Shown: piece after piece, positions 40,548 through 48,583 of the stretch
How positions within the stretch are numbered: the first letter of the stretch is position 1
Layout of the letters: each line of letters starts with the position of its first letter
Source of the DNA: Nonomuraea gerenzanensis
GTDB lineage: Bacteria > Actinomycetota > Actinomycetes > Streptosporangiales > Streptosporangiaceae
DNA: 64,000 nucleotides
Assembly (NCBI RefSeq): GCF_020215645.1
Contig: NZ_CP084058.1
Location: 11,586,501 to 11,650,500, forward strand
Reading direction: 5' to 3'
Program-made: the position numbers and the translations under genes
Notes under the pieces: generated by a model
What the model was told of the DNA's origin: nothing
The model's database searches: none
Seen by the model: the letters and a program-made list of their open reading frames with translations, nothing else

Positions 40548-41040
40548 GGGAGTCGGCGGAGCGCCCTGGCTTGCCGGCCGGCGCGGGGCGGTCGAAGTCG
40601 GGGCACTCGGCCGCGTCGTCGAAGATCTGCCGCACCTCGGCCTGGTAGTCGGCGGGGAACCGCTGCTCCGCCAGCCCCTGGGGCACCCGCTCCCAGTAGA
40701 AGCGCGGCGGCCGCATCCGGATGCCCGGCCGGCTCAGCACGTAGGTGAAGCAGTCGTAGTACCGCCCGTCGTCGCCCCGCACGGTCAGGAACACGATGTC
40801 GAAGTCGTCGAACTCGTCCTTCAGGTGCGCGTCGTCGACCTCGAACACGATGCCCTGCGCGACCTTGCCGTACGTCCCGGTGCCGGCCAGGTGGCACCAG
40901 CCCCGGTCGGTGCGCTCGCCCGCCGCCCTGAACTGGATCTGCCGGTTGACGGCCTTGGCCTTGGTCACTGCGACGGCCTCAGGAAGGTATTTCCGCAGCT
41001 CGGACTCCAGCAGGTAGGTGCAGTAGCCGAAGTAGTACAT
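40543..41040 (-). CDS. Gamma-glutamylcyclotransferase-like (GGCT/AIG2 fold) protein
   Basis: 165 residues from the ATG at 41040 (GGAGAG upstream). The N-terminus MYYFGYCTYL matches the YFaYGsnl loop of the fold that binds the gamma-glutamyl group. Later strands (GIVFEVDDAHLKDEFDDFDIVFLTV) align with the family core, but the catalytic Glu normally in a LDxxEG segment is not clear (here FDDFDIV), so activity may be altered. Promoter-proximal gene of the minus-strand operon, 92 bp from the divergent VOC gene with a GntR-type operator between. An IS element sits directly after its stop codon. Confidence 0.75.
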   Translation of the reverse strand: MYYFGYCTYLLESELRKYLPEAVAVTKAKAVNRQIQFRAAGERTDRGWCHLAGTGTYGKVAQGIVFEVDDAHLKDEFDDFDIVFLTVRGDDGRYYDCFTYVLSRPGIRMRPPRFYWERVPQGLAEQRFPADYQAEVRQIFDDAAECPDFDRPAPAGKPGRSADSR

Positions 41041-41087
41041 GGCTCTCTCCAGGGGAAACGAGATTGTATGTGTTACCGTACGCCAAT

Positions 41088-41097
41088 CTGTATACAG
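41088..41097. promoter_or_regulatory. Palindrome CTGTATACAG, probable GntR operator B
   Basis: A perfect 10-bp palindrome identical to the core of the 34646-34665 site. It lies in the 92-bp gap between the divergent cyclotransferase-like (start 41040) and VOC (start 41133) genes, so one bound dimer could control both. Confidence 0.7.
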
Positions 41098-41132
41098 CCA
41101 TTCCGGGCATTCCGTCCAGATAGGGAGAACGC

Positions 41133-41576
41133 GTGATTCCGCTCTTCAGGCAGCTGCACCACGTGTGCGTCGTCGTCGCGGACCTGGACCGGGCCGTGGC
41201 CTACTACGAGAGCGTGGGCATCGGACCGTGGTTCGACTACCCGAAGGGCGGGCCGTACGTGGAGTACGACGTCCCCAACGCCGAGGCCTCGGCCTCGATG
41301 CGCTACAAGTGCGCCGACCTGGACAACGTCCAGCTCCAGCTCTGCCAGCCGTCCGAGCTGGACTCGCCGCAGCGGCGCTTCCTGGACGAGTTCGGCGAGG
41401 GCGTCTACCACCTGGGCTTCGAGACCCCCGACCTGGCGCGGGCCGAGGAGCAGGGCCGCGGGGCGGGCTTGGCGATCATGGCGCGGGGGCGCAGGGAGGA
41501 CGGGTCCGGGTTCTGCTACTTCGACACCCGGCCCGGCGCCGGGGTGACGCTGGAGGTGCGTAAGACCCAGCTCTGA
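41133..41576 (+). CDS. VOC-family protein (methylmalonyl-CoA epimerase-like fold)
   Basis: 147 residues from the GTG at 41133 (GGGAG six bases upstream). Two beta-alpha-beta-beta-beta units: QLHHVCVVVADLDRAVAYYESVGIGPWF at the N-terminus and GEGVYHLGFETPDLARAEE in the middle. Possible metal ligands are His in LHHVCVV, Gln/Glu in VQLQL, His in YHLGFE and Glu in VTLEV, matching the epimerase/glyoxalase layout. It could epimerise or isomerise an intermediate of the GntR-controlled pathway. Substrate unknown. Confidence 0.8.
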   Translation: MIPLFRQLHHVCVVVADLDRAVAYYESVGIGPWFDYPKGGPYVEYDVPNAEASASMRYKCADLDNVQLQLCQPSELDSPQRRFLDEFGEGVYHLGFETPDLARAEEQGRGAGLAIMARGRREDGSGFCYFDTRPGAGVTLEVRKTQL

Positions 41577-41669
41577 CGTCCGGCTCCGACAGGTGATGGA
41601 CGAATCAGTGAGAAGCCAGCACACTCGCGAGGTGAACGGAGAGAACCTGCCACTGTTACGGAGACCCCG

Positions 41670-44600
41670 ATGGCAAGTCTGGCTTCTCCTGCGCTGGTCG
41701 GGCGGGACGCCCCGCTGCGATTACTCATCGGCGCCGTCACCTGCCCGCCCGCCGTCATCCAGGTGCAGGGCGAGGCGGGGATCGGCAAGACCAGCCTCGT
41801 CCGTGCCGCGATCGAGCCGCTCACCCCGCCCGCCTGGACGGTGCTGATCGGCCACTGTCACCAGATCCGCGAGCCGTTCCCGTACGGGCCGGTGTTCGAC
41901 GCGCTGCGGCACGTCGCGTCGGCCCTGCCCGGCCACGACCGGCTCAGCCCGGTCACCGGGGCGCTGCGCGGCTACCTGCCCGAGCTGGCGGGGCACCTGC
42001 CGCCCGCGCCGTCCCCGCCGCCCATGGACGATCCCCGGGCCGAGCGGCACCATCTGTTCCGTGCCGTGCACGCGCTGCTGGGCGCGGCCGGGCCGGTGGT
42101 GCTGGTGGTCGAGGACCTGCACTGGGCCGACGACGGCACCCGGGACCTGCTGCGCTTCCTCACCGACCAGCCGCCCGAGGGGCTGGCGCTGGTGGTGACG
42201 TTCCGGCGGGAGGAGCTGCCGGTGCCTGGGCTGCCGTTCGGGCACGCGTACCGGCGGGCGCCCGGGGTGCGCAGCGAGGTGATCTCGCTGACGCCGCTCG
42301 ATGTGGAAGGGGTGCGCAGGCTGGCCGGGGCGCTGCTCCGCTCGGCCACCGTCGCGTCCGGCGCGGCTTACGGGGTGGGGACGCCCGCCGCGTCTGACGG
42401 GGTGGGCGGGCCCACCGCGTCGGACGGAGTGGGCGGGCCCGCCGCGTCGGACGGAGTGGGCGGGCCCGCCGCGCTCACCACCGCCTTCGCCGCGAAGCTG
42501 CACGATCGCACGGCCGGGGTGCCGTTCGTGATCGAGGAGGTGGTGCGGTCGCTGCTCGACGACGAGGGCCGCCTGCCCGAGCCAGAGGCGCTCGACCGGA
42601 TGGGCGTGCCGGTGCTGCTGCGCGAGGCCATGGCCGAACGGCTCACCGGCCTGTCGCCCGCCGCGCTGCGCGTCGTGCACGCCGCCGCCGTCATGGGCCT
42701 GCCCGCCGAGGAGCCGCTCATCAACGCGGTCGCGGGCACACCGGCACCGCAGCCCGGCCTGAGCCAGGCGCCGCACGCGCCCGGCGAGCCGGGGGCGCAC
42801 GAGGCACCGCACGGTGGTCCGGAGGCGCACGAGGCACCGCACGGCGGGCCGGGGTTGAGCGAGGCGTTGCAGGCGGGGGTGCTGCGGGAGCATCCCGACG
42901 GCCTGTACGGCTTCCGGCACGCCCTCGCCCAACAGGCCGTCTACGACGCCATCCCCGGCCCCGACCGCCGGCTCACGCACCGCCGCGCCATGGCCGCGCT
43001 GGCGGCGCTCGACCCGCCGCCCCTCGTCCAGCTCGCCCACCACGCCCGCCGCGCCGGGGACTTCGCCGCGTGGCAGCGGCACGGCAGCGCCGCCGCCGAC
43101 CACGCCGCCGCCATCGGCGACATCCCGCTGGCCGTGGAGCTGCTGGAGGGGCTGCTCGCCGACCCGAAGCTGCCCAGGCAGGCCCGCGGGCCGCTGGCGC
43201 TGCGGCTCAGCCGCGTCGCCGCGATCGGCCTGTCGCACCGCCGCGTCGTCCGCATCCTGCGCCACCTGCTGTCCGACGACTTCCTGTCCTCGCAGGTACG
43301 CGGCGAGGCCCGGCTGAACCTGGGCGTGCTGCTGTCCAACCAGGCGGGCGCCATCACGGCGGGCCGCCAGGAGATCCTCGCCGCGCTGCCCGACCTGGCC
43401 GACAGCCCCTCCCTGGCCGCCCGCGGCCTGGCGTTGCTGGCCATGCCCGTGTGGGGCGGCGAGCCGCTGGCCATGCACGAGGAGTGGATGGCGCAGGCGG
43501 AGAAGCTGCTCGTGGAGGACCAGGACCCGGAGCTGACCGCCGCCGTCCAGGCCAACAAGGTGAGCCTGGCCATGCTCGTCGGCTCCCCCGACGCGTTCGA
43601 GCTGGCGGGCACGCTGCCGGCCAACGACCCGTCCACCGCCGTACGCCGCCAGGTGGCGCGCGGCTACTCCAACCTCTACGACGCCGCGCTCGCCCTCGGC
43701 CACTACGCCGCGGCGGCGCGGTTCGCGGAGCGGAGCAGGCGCGTCGCCGAGGAGACCGGCGCGTTGTACCCGGCGTTCCTGGTCGAGATGTCGTCGATCC
43801 GGCTCGACCTGCTGACCGGCCGCTGGGAGGGCCTGCGCGAGCGGGCGCTGGCCGCCGTCGAGATGACGTACGAGGCGCCGCTGCTCGCCGTCGAGGCCCG
43901 GCTCGCGCTCGGCGTGCTCGGCCTGGCCAGGGGCGAGTGGGACGAGGCCGGCGAGCACCTGGAGGCGGCCGGCGTGCGGGACCTGGACTCGGGGTTCCTG
44001 CCGGTCGCCGTGGCGGGGTCGAGCGGGCTGGTCGAGCTGCACCTCACCAGGGGCGCGCTGGAGCCCGCCCTCGCGGCGGCCGACCTGGCGGTGACGCGGC
44101 TGCGGCGCAAGGGCGTGTGGGTGTGGGGCGATCAGCTCGTCCCGGCGGCCGTCCACGCGCTGCTGCGGGCGGGGCGGTCGCAGGCGGCGGCGGGGCTGGT
44201 GGCCGAGTTCGCGGCGGGCATCTCGGGCAGGAACGCGCCGTCCGCGCACGCGGGGCTCTGCCTGGCCGAGGGGTCGCTGGCCGGTGACGCGGGGGGCTTC
44301 GAGGAGGCTGCCCGGTGTTACGGGCGGGCGCGGGCGGCGTACCTCGCGATGCCACGTCCGTACGCGGCGGCGCGCGCTGCCGAGCTGGAGGCGGGCGCCT
44401 GGCTCGCCGCGGCCGGCCACGAGGAGCGCGCCACGCACGAGCAGCGCACCACGCGCGAGAGGAGCGGCGCTGGCGAGCCGGGCGGCGCTGGCGAGCAGCG
44501 CGCTGCTGAGCGAGAGCGGGCCTCGCACCCGGAGCTGGCCATCGACCGGGGGCGGGCCTCGCCTCGGGGGCGGGCCGCCGGCCTGATCGCGGACGCCGCC

Positions 44601-44918
44601 GAGCGGTACGCCGCGCTGGGCGCCACGCACGACGCCGCCCGCTGCCGCCGCCTCCTGCGCGAGCTGGGCCCCGACCGCCCGCCGGCCCGCCGCAGCAGGA
44701 AGGCCGGCGGGGTGTTGTCGCCGCGCGAGAGCGAGGTGGCCAGGCTGGTGGCGCTGGGCCGGACGAACAGGGAGATCGCCGAGGTGCTGTTCCTGTCCCA
44801 GCGCACGGTGGACACGCACGTCGCCCGCGTGCTGCAGAAGCTCGGCGTGCGCACGCGGGCGGAGGTGAGAGAGCCCCGGCCGGAGGACCGGCCGGGGCCC
44901 GTCACCCCCGAGTCGTGA
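41670..44918 (+). CDS. LuxR-type LAL ATPase transcriptional regulator
   Basis: 1,082 residues, ATG at 41670 after GGAG. Walker A is GEAGIGKTSL near residue 34, and Walker B is VLVVEDLHWAD near residue 150. A long TPR-like region follows, then the C-terminal LuxR HTH SPRESEVARLVALGRTNREIAEVLFLSQRTVDTHVARVLQKLGV near residue 1018. Three low-complexity inserts interrupt it: ASDGVGGPA repeats (about residue 240-270), AHEAPHGGPE repeats (about 375-395) and an Arg/Glu/Gly-rich stretch (about 915-965). The target genes are not evident; the neighbours are the VOC gene and a convergent protease gene. Confidence 0.92.
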   Translation: MASLASPALVGRDAPLRLLIGAVTCPPAVIQVQGEAGIGKTSLVRAAIEPLTPPAWTVLIGHCHQIREPFPYGPVFDALRHVASALPGHDRLSPVTGALRGYLPELAGHLPPAPSPPPMDDPRAERHHLFRAVHALLGAAGPVVLVVEDLHWADDGTRDLLRFLTDQPPEGLALVVTFRREELPVPGLPFGHAYRRAPGVRSEVISLTPLDVEGVRRLAGALLRSATVASGAAYGVGTPAASDGVGGPTASDGVGGPAASDGVGGPAALTTAFAAKLHDRTAGVPFVIEEVVRSLLDDEGRLPEPEALDRMGVPVLLREAMAERLTGLSPAALRVVHAAAVMGLPAEEPLINAVAGTPAPQPGLSQAPHAPGEPGAHEAPHGGPEAHEAPHGGPGLSEALQAGVLREHPDGLYGFRHALAQQAVYDAIPGPDRRLTHRRAMAALAALDPPPLVQLAHHARRAGDFAAWQRHGSAAADHAAAIGDIPLAVELLEGLLADPKLPRQARGPLALRLSRVAAIGLSHRRVVRILRHLLSDDFLSSQVRGEARLNLGVLLSNQAGAITAGRQEILAALPDLADSPSLAARGLALLAMPVWGGEPLAMHEEWMAQAEKLLVEDQDPELTAAVQANKVSLAMLVGSPDAFELAGTLPANDPSTAVRRQVARGYSNLYDAALALGHYAAAARFAERSRRVAEETGALYPAFLVEMSSIRLDLLTGRWEGLRERALAAVEMTYEAPLLAVEARLALGVLGLARGEWDEAGEHLEAAGVRDLDSGFLPVAVAGSSGLVELHLTRGALEPALAAADLAVTRLRRKGVWVWGDQLVPAAVHALLRAGRSQAAAGLVAEFAAGISGRNAPSAHAGLCLAEGSLAGDAGGFEEAARCYGRARAAYLAMPRPYAAARAAELEAGAWLAAAGHEERATHEQRTTRERSGAGEPGGAGEQRAAERERASHPELAIDRGRASPRGRAAGLIADAAERYAALGATHDAARCRRLLRELGPDRPPARRSRKAGGVLSPRESEVARLVALGRTNREIAEVLFLSQRTVDTHVARVLQKLGVRTRAEVREPRPEDRPGPVTPES
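42390..42470 (+). repeat. Three 27-bp in-frame repeats in the LAL gene
   Basis: Each unit codes ASDGVGGPA (or ..PT); the last two are almost identical at DNA level. A further 30-bp unit coding AHEAPHGGPE is duplicated near 42795-42854. Confidence 0.85.
44873..44898. terminator. Strong hairpin at the end of the LAL coding region
   Basis: Perfect 11-bp stem GCCCCGGCCGG / CCGGCCGGGGC with the tetraloop AGGA, inside the last codons of the LAL gene (stop 44918) and 27 bp before the convergent protease gene stop (44925). It could end transcription from both sides. Confidence 0.65.
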
Positions 44919-44924
44919 GGGCGG

Positions 44925-47900
44925 CTAGACGGTGATGCTCCACGAGTCGAGGTACCCGGTGTCACCCGAGTAGACGTCCTCGATGTCGAGCACCCAGGCG
45001 CCCGCCGCCTGCTGGCTCACCGGGACGGAGAACGTCCTGGTGCCGTACGGGGTGCAGGTCGTGCCGCCGTACCGGTCGACGGCGTACCAGGTGCCGTTGG
45101 GCCCGCGCAGCCAGATGTCGAGGTCCTCGGCGCAGGTGTGGCTGATCGTGATGGACAGCCGGACCGGCGTGGTCGCGGTGCCCGTCGCGGTGGAGGTGAT
45201 CGAGCTCTGCGTGTTGCTGAAGTCGTAGATCGGATAGTCGGTGTTGTTGGTGAACGTCCTGCCGCCCGAGGTGCCCTGGACGGTCAGCGCGTACGTCGTC
45301 GTCCGCGTGGCCGTCTCGCCCGTGCCGGTCACCGTGACGGTGTAGCTGCCGGCCGGGGTGGTGGGCGCGGTCGAGATCGTCAGCGTGGAAGAGCCGCCGG
45401 AGGTGACCGAGGCCGGGTTGAACGTGGCCGTGGCCCCGGTCGGCAGGCCGGAGGCCGCCAGGTTCACGGTCTGGGCGGTGCCGGCCGTGGTGCTGGTGCC
45501 GATGGTGGACGTGGCCGCCGAGCCCGCCTGCACGGTGCCGCTCGCCGGGTTCGCCGAGATCGAGAAGTCACGGGTGGGCGGGGTGCCGCCGACCGCCTGC
45601 TTCCAGACCGCGTACATGGCCGCGTCCGCCGCCCGGTCCAGGACGGTGTCGTTGATGTTGGAGGTGGTGTCGCAGGAGGCGTGGTAGCAGGGGTCGTACG
45701 CGCGCCCGGCCGTGCCGCCCCACTTGGCGGCCTGCGCCGAGGTCTTGGTGGCGCTGGCGCCGGCCGCGACGCCGGAGCTGGCGATGCCCGCGTTGCGGAA
45801 GGAGGCGTCGTCGGAGCGGTTGGCGCCCTCGACGTTCTCCTCGGGCTGCAGGCTCAGCCGGTCGTAGAACTCCTTCAGGTACGCGGCCCCGGCGGTGTTG
45901 ATGTTGTTGATGAAGTAGCCGCCGTTGGTGGAGCCCGTCATGTCGTAGTTGTAGTAGACCTGGATCCGCTGCCGCTCGGCGGCGCTGAGCGAGGCCACGT
46001 AGTACTCCGACCCGTTGAGCCCCTGCTCCTCATCCGTCCACCAGCCGAACCTGACGTGCTTGGCCAGCGTCGGGTTGCGCTGCGCGAGGGTCAGCGCGAC
46101 CTCCAGCAGGTTCGCCGAGCCGGAGGCGTTGTCGTTGATGCCGGGCCCGGCCGCCACGCTGTCGAGGTGCGCGCCGGACATGATGACCTGGTTCGCGTCG
46201 CCGCCCGGCCAGTCGGCGATCAGGTTCGGGCCGGCGCCGCTGCTGCAGTAGGTGGTGGTGCAGCTCTGCCTGACCACGGTGTAGCCGGCCGCGCGCAGCC
46301 TGTCCTCGAGGTACGACACCGACTGCAGGTACCCGTTGCCCGTGGACCTGCGGTTGCCGCCGTTGCTCGTCGCGATCGACTGGAACTGCGCCAGGTGCGC
46401 CTTGACGTTGGTCAGGCTGATGTCCGGCGGGTCACCGGGGTTCGGCCCCTGGCCGACGGTGAGGGTGTAGGTCGCGGTGTGCGAGGTGGTGCCCGTGCCC
46501 GTCACGGTGATCGGGTACGTGCCCTGCGGCGTGCCCGAGCCGGTCCGCAACGTCAGCGTCGCGGAGTTGCCCGAGGTCACCGACGTGGGGCTGAAGGTCG
46601 CCGTGGTGCCGGACGGCAGGCCGGAGGCCGACAGGCTCACGGTCTGCGCGCTGCCGGACGTGGTCTGCGTGTTCACCGTGGCCGTGACCTGCTGCCCCGG
46701 CGTCGCGCTGCCGGAGGACGGGTTGAGCGTGAGCGAGAAGTCGTTGCCCGGGGTGCCGCAGGCGGGCTCACCCGACGCCGCCGCCACGCTGACCGCGCTC
46801 CAGGCGGCCTTGGTGGTGTTGCACTCCACGCTGCTCGCGCCGTACAGCTCGATGACGGCCGCGACGGAGGCGGCGCGGACGTTCGTGTAGCGCCAGGTCG
46901 AGGTCTTGCGGGACAGGGCGCCCATGAAGATCTTGCCGGCCTTCTGGATGCCGATGCCGGTGACCGACGAGGGGCCGCCGGAGCAGATCGGGCTGGACGG
47001 CTTGCCGCCGCCCGGGTTGTTGCCCTCGGCCAGCAGGTAGAACCAGTGGTTCAGCGGGCCGGCCGCCGCGTGCACCTCGGTGCTCGGGATCGAGGAGGAC
47101 CAGCAGTTCGGGTCGCCGAGCGCGCCCGGGTTGTACATGTTGCGGATCGGGCCCTGCCCGACCAGGTTGACCTCCTCGCCGACCAGGTAGTCCGGCGGGT
47201 CGTTGGGGTTGTTGGCGTAGTGCTCGGTGAGCGCGCCGAAGATGTCGCCGGTGCCCTCGTTGATGCCGCCGTTCTCGTTGCCGGAGCCGGCGCCGCCCGG
47301 GGTGGTCTGGAAGATCGCGTGGCCGTACTCGTGCGCCACCACGTCGATGGGGGTGGCCTGGGCGGTGTTGGCCTGGTTGTGGCCGAAGTTGGTGTAGCTG
47401 CCGTTCCAGTAGGCATTGACCTCGTTCAGGCCCACCCGGGCGGGGAAGCCGCGGCCACTGCCGTTGATGCCGTTGCGGCCCAGCCAGTCGCGCAGCATCT
47501 CCCACTCGCGCTGCACGCCGTAGAGCGCGTCCACGCACGCGGTCTCCAGGTTGGTGCCGGAGCCGTTGCCCCACGCGTCGTCCGTGCCGGTGTAGGCGCT
47601 GCCGTTCTGCCCGCCGCACTGGATGCCCGGCCTGGTGGTGTCGGTCATCGAGTACGAGCTGCCGGAGCCGCTCGTGCCGATCGTCACCTGGCCGTTGTAG
47701 TAGCCGTTGCCGGTGCCCGCGCGGACGAGGTCGTAGGAGTCGGCGATCTTCCCGGTGCGCGCGTCCACGAACACGTGCTGGATGCTCGGCTTCCCCCCTG
47801 TGACGCCGCTGACCACGGCCTCCCAGGTGAGCCGGGGACGCTCGCCCCAGGCCAGCACGACCAGGCGCGGCTCGCCCGTGTCGTCCACCCGGTCCAGCCG

Positions 47901-48320
47901 CGTCCGCGCCACCTCGGTGGCCTGGCCGGCGGTGATCGTGGCCCTGGTCGGCACGCCCCGCGTGGTCGGCCCGGACGCCGCCACCGTGTCCCTGACGTGC
48001 CCCGCCGCGTCGGTGACCACGACGGCGTCGCCGCCGACCATGGGCAGGCCCTTGTACGTGCGCTCGTACGCCACGTAGTACATGTCGCTCGCGCCCGGTG
48101 TCACCGAGACCCTGCTGTACGCCTCGTCCGGACCCCTGGTGAGCTCGTCGAGCTGGCTGGAGACGGCCTTGTCGGCGACCGCCGCCGCGAGCGAGGCGGG
48201 ATCGGCCGCCTGCGCGCTGGCCTGCTTGGCCGCCCCTGGAGGCGCGGCGTGCGCGGGTGACACCACGGTCGCAGTCGTGGCGATGGCCACGACTGCGGCG
48301 AGTAAGGCTTTGCGTTTCAC
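44925..48320 (-). CDS. Secreted double metallopeptidase: M4 (thermolysin-like) + M28 aminopeptidase + P domain
   Basis: About 1,131 residues from the GTG at 48320 (GGAG upstream). Order: Sec signal (ATTATVVSPAHA); FTP/PepSY propeptide to about residue 200; M4 domain with HEYGH near 328 and the third-ligand helix GGINEGTGDIFG; an Ig-like repeat around 530-625 (TSVTSGNSATLTL); an M28 domain near 640-910 with AHLDSV, GINDNASGS, WTDEEQG, YNYDMTG and YHASCDT, all zinc positions present; a second Ig-like repeat near 920-1015; a C-terminal proprotein-convertase P domain. One polypeptide would thus carry an endopeptidase and an aminopeptidase. Divergent from the SARP gene. Confidence 0.9.
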   Translation of the reverse strand: MKRKALLAAVVAIATTATVVSPAHAAPPGAAKQASAQAADPASLAAAVADKAVSSQLDELTRGPDEAYSRVSVTPGASDMYYVAYERTYKGLPMVGGDAVVVTDAAGHVRDTVAASGPTTRGVPTRATITAGQATEVARTRLDRVDDTGEPRLVVLAWGERPRLTWEAVVSGVTGGKPSIQHVFVDARTGKIADSYDLVRAGTGNGYYNGQVTIGTSGSGSSYSMTDTTRPGIQCGGQNGSAYTGTDDAWGNGSGTNLETACVDALYGVQREWEMLRDWLGRNGINGSGRGFPARVGLNEVNAYWNGSYTNFGHNQANTAQATPIDVVAHEYGHAIFQTTPGGAGSGNENGGINEGTGDIFGALTEHYANNPNDPPDYLVGEEVNLVGQGPIRNMYNPGALGDPNCWSSSIPSTEVHAAAGPLNHWFYLLAEGNNPGGGKPSSPICSGGPSSVTGIGIQKAGKIFMGALSRKTSTWRYTNVRAASVAAVIELYGASSVECNTTKAAWSAVSVAAASGEPACGTPGNDFSLTLNPSSGSATPGQQVTATVNTQTTSGSAQTVSLSASGLPSGTTATFSPTSVTSGNSATLTLRTGSGTPQGTYPITVTGTGTTSHTATYTLTVGQGPNPGDPPDISLTNVKAHLAQFQSIATSNGGNRRSTGNGYLQSVSYLEDRLRAAGYTVVRQSCTTTYCSSGAGPNLIADWPGGDANQVIMSGAHLDSVAAGPGINDNASGSANLLEVALTLAQRNPTLAKHVRFGWWTDEEQGLNGSEYYVASLSAAERQRIQVYYNYDMTGSTNGGYFINNINTAGAAYLKEFYDRLSLQPEENVEGANRSDDASFRNAGIASSGVAAGASATKTSAQAAKWGGTAGRAYDPCYHASCDTTSNINDTVLDRAADAAMYAVWKQAVGGTPPTRDFSISANPASGTVQAGSAATSTIGTSTTAGTAQTVNLAASGLPTGATATFNPASVTSGGSSTLTISTAPTTPAGSYTVTVTGTGETATRTTTYALTVQGTSGGRTFTNNTDYPIYDFSNTQSSITSTATGTATTPVRLSITISHTCAEDLDIWLRGPNGTWYAVDRYGGTTCTPYGTRTFSVPVSQQAAGAWVLDIEDVYSGDTGYLDSWSITV

Positions 48321-48525
48321 GGCTGTCTTGCTCCTTTCGGCGGTTTCCCTGGGCCGCCGGGCGCTGGTGGGCACGCGGCGGCCCGCGCGTAACCCGGGAT
48401 CGCCTGGGTTCGCGGTGGTGTCAGGGAAAGGGGGGTGATGGGGGGTGACGGGAAGCGAGCGGACCGTTTCGCCTTGTGCCGCCCGACGCTAGGCCCTCGG
48501 TGACGGCGGGAAAATACGTATGTGC

Positions 48526-48546
48526 ATCGGTAGGCATACCGATAAT
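48526..48546. promoter_or_regulatory. Interrupted palindrome overlapping a -10 box upstream of the SARP gene
   Basis: ATCGGTA-ggca-TACCGAT (48526-48543), perfect 7-bp arms. GATAAT at 48541-48546, five of six bases of the -10 consensus, overlaps its right arm. A bound repressor would block the SARP promoter. Confidence 0.5.
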
Positions 48547-48583
48547 TCCGTTTCGCCAGGTGAGGTGGGGGACAATCGGAGGC

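Noticed and set aside
1..44918. The two LAL regulators as a recent duplication
   Set aside because: Beyond the shared Walker A (GEAGIGKT) their sequences differ throughout, so they are separate family members.
45138..48260. 1,040-residue plus-strand frame
   Set aside because: Antisense to the double metallopeptidase, whose catalytic motifs and signal peptide are unambiguous.
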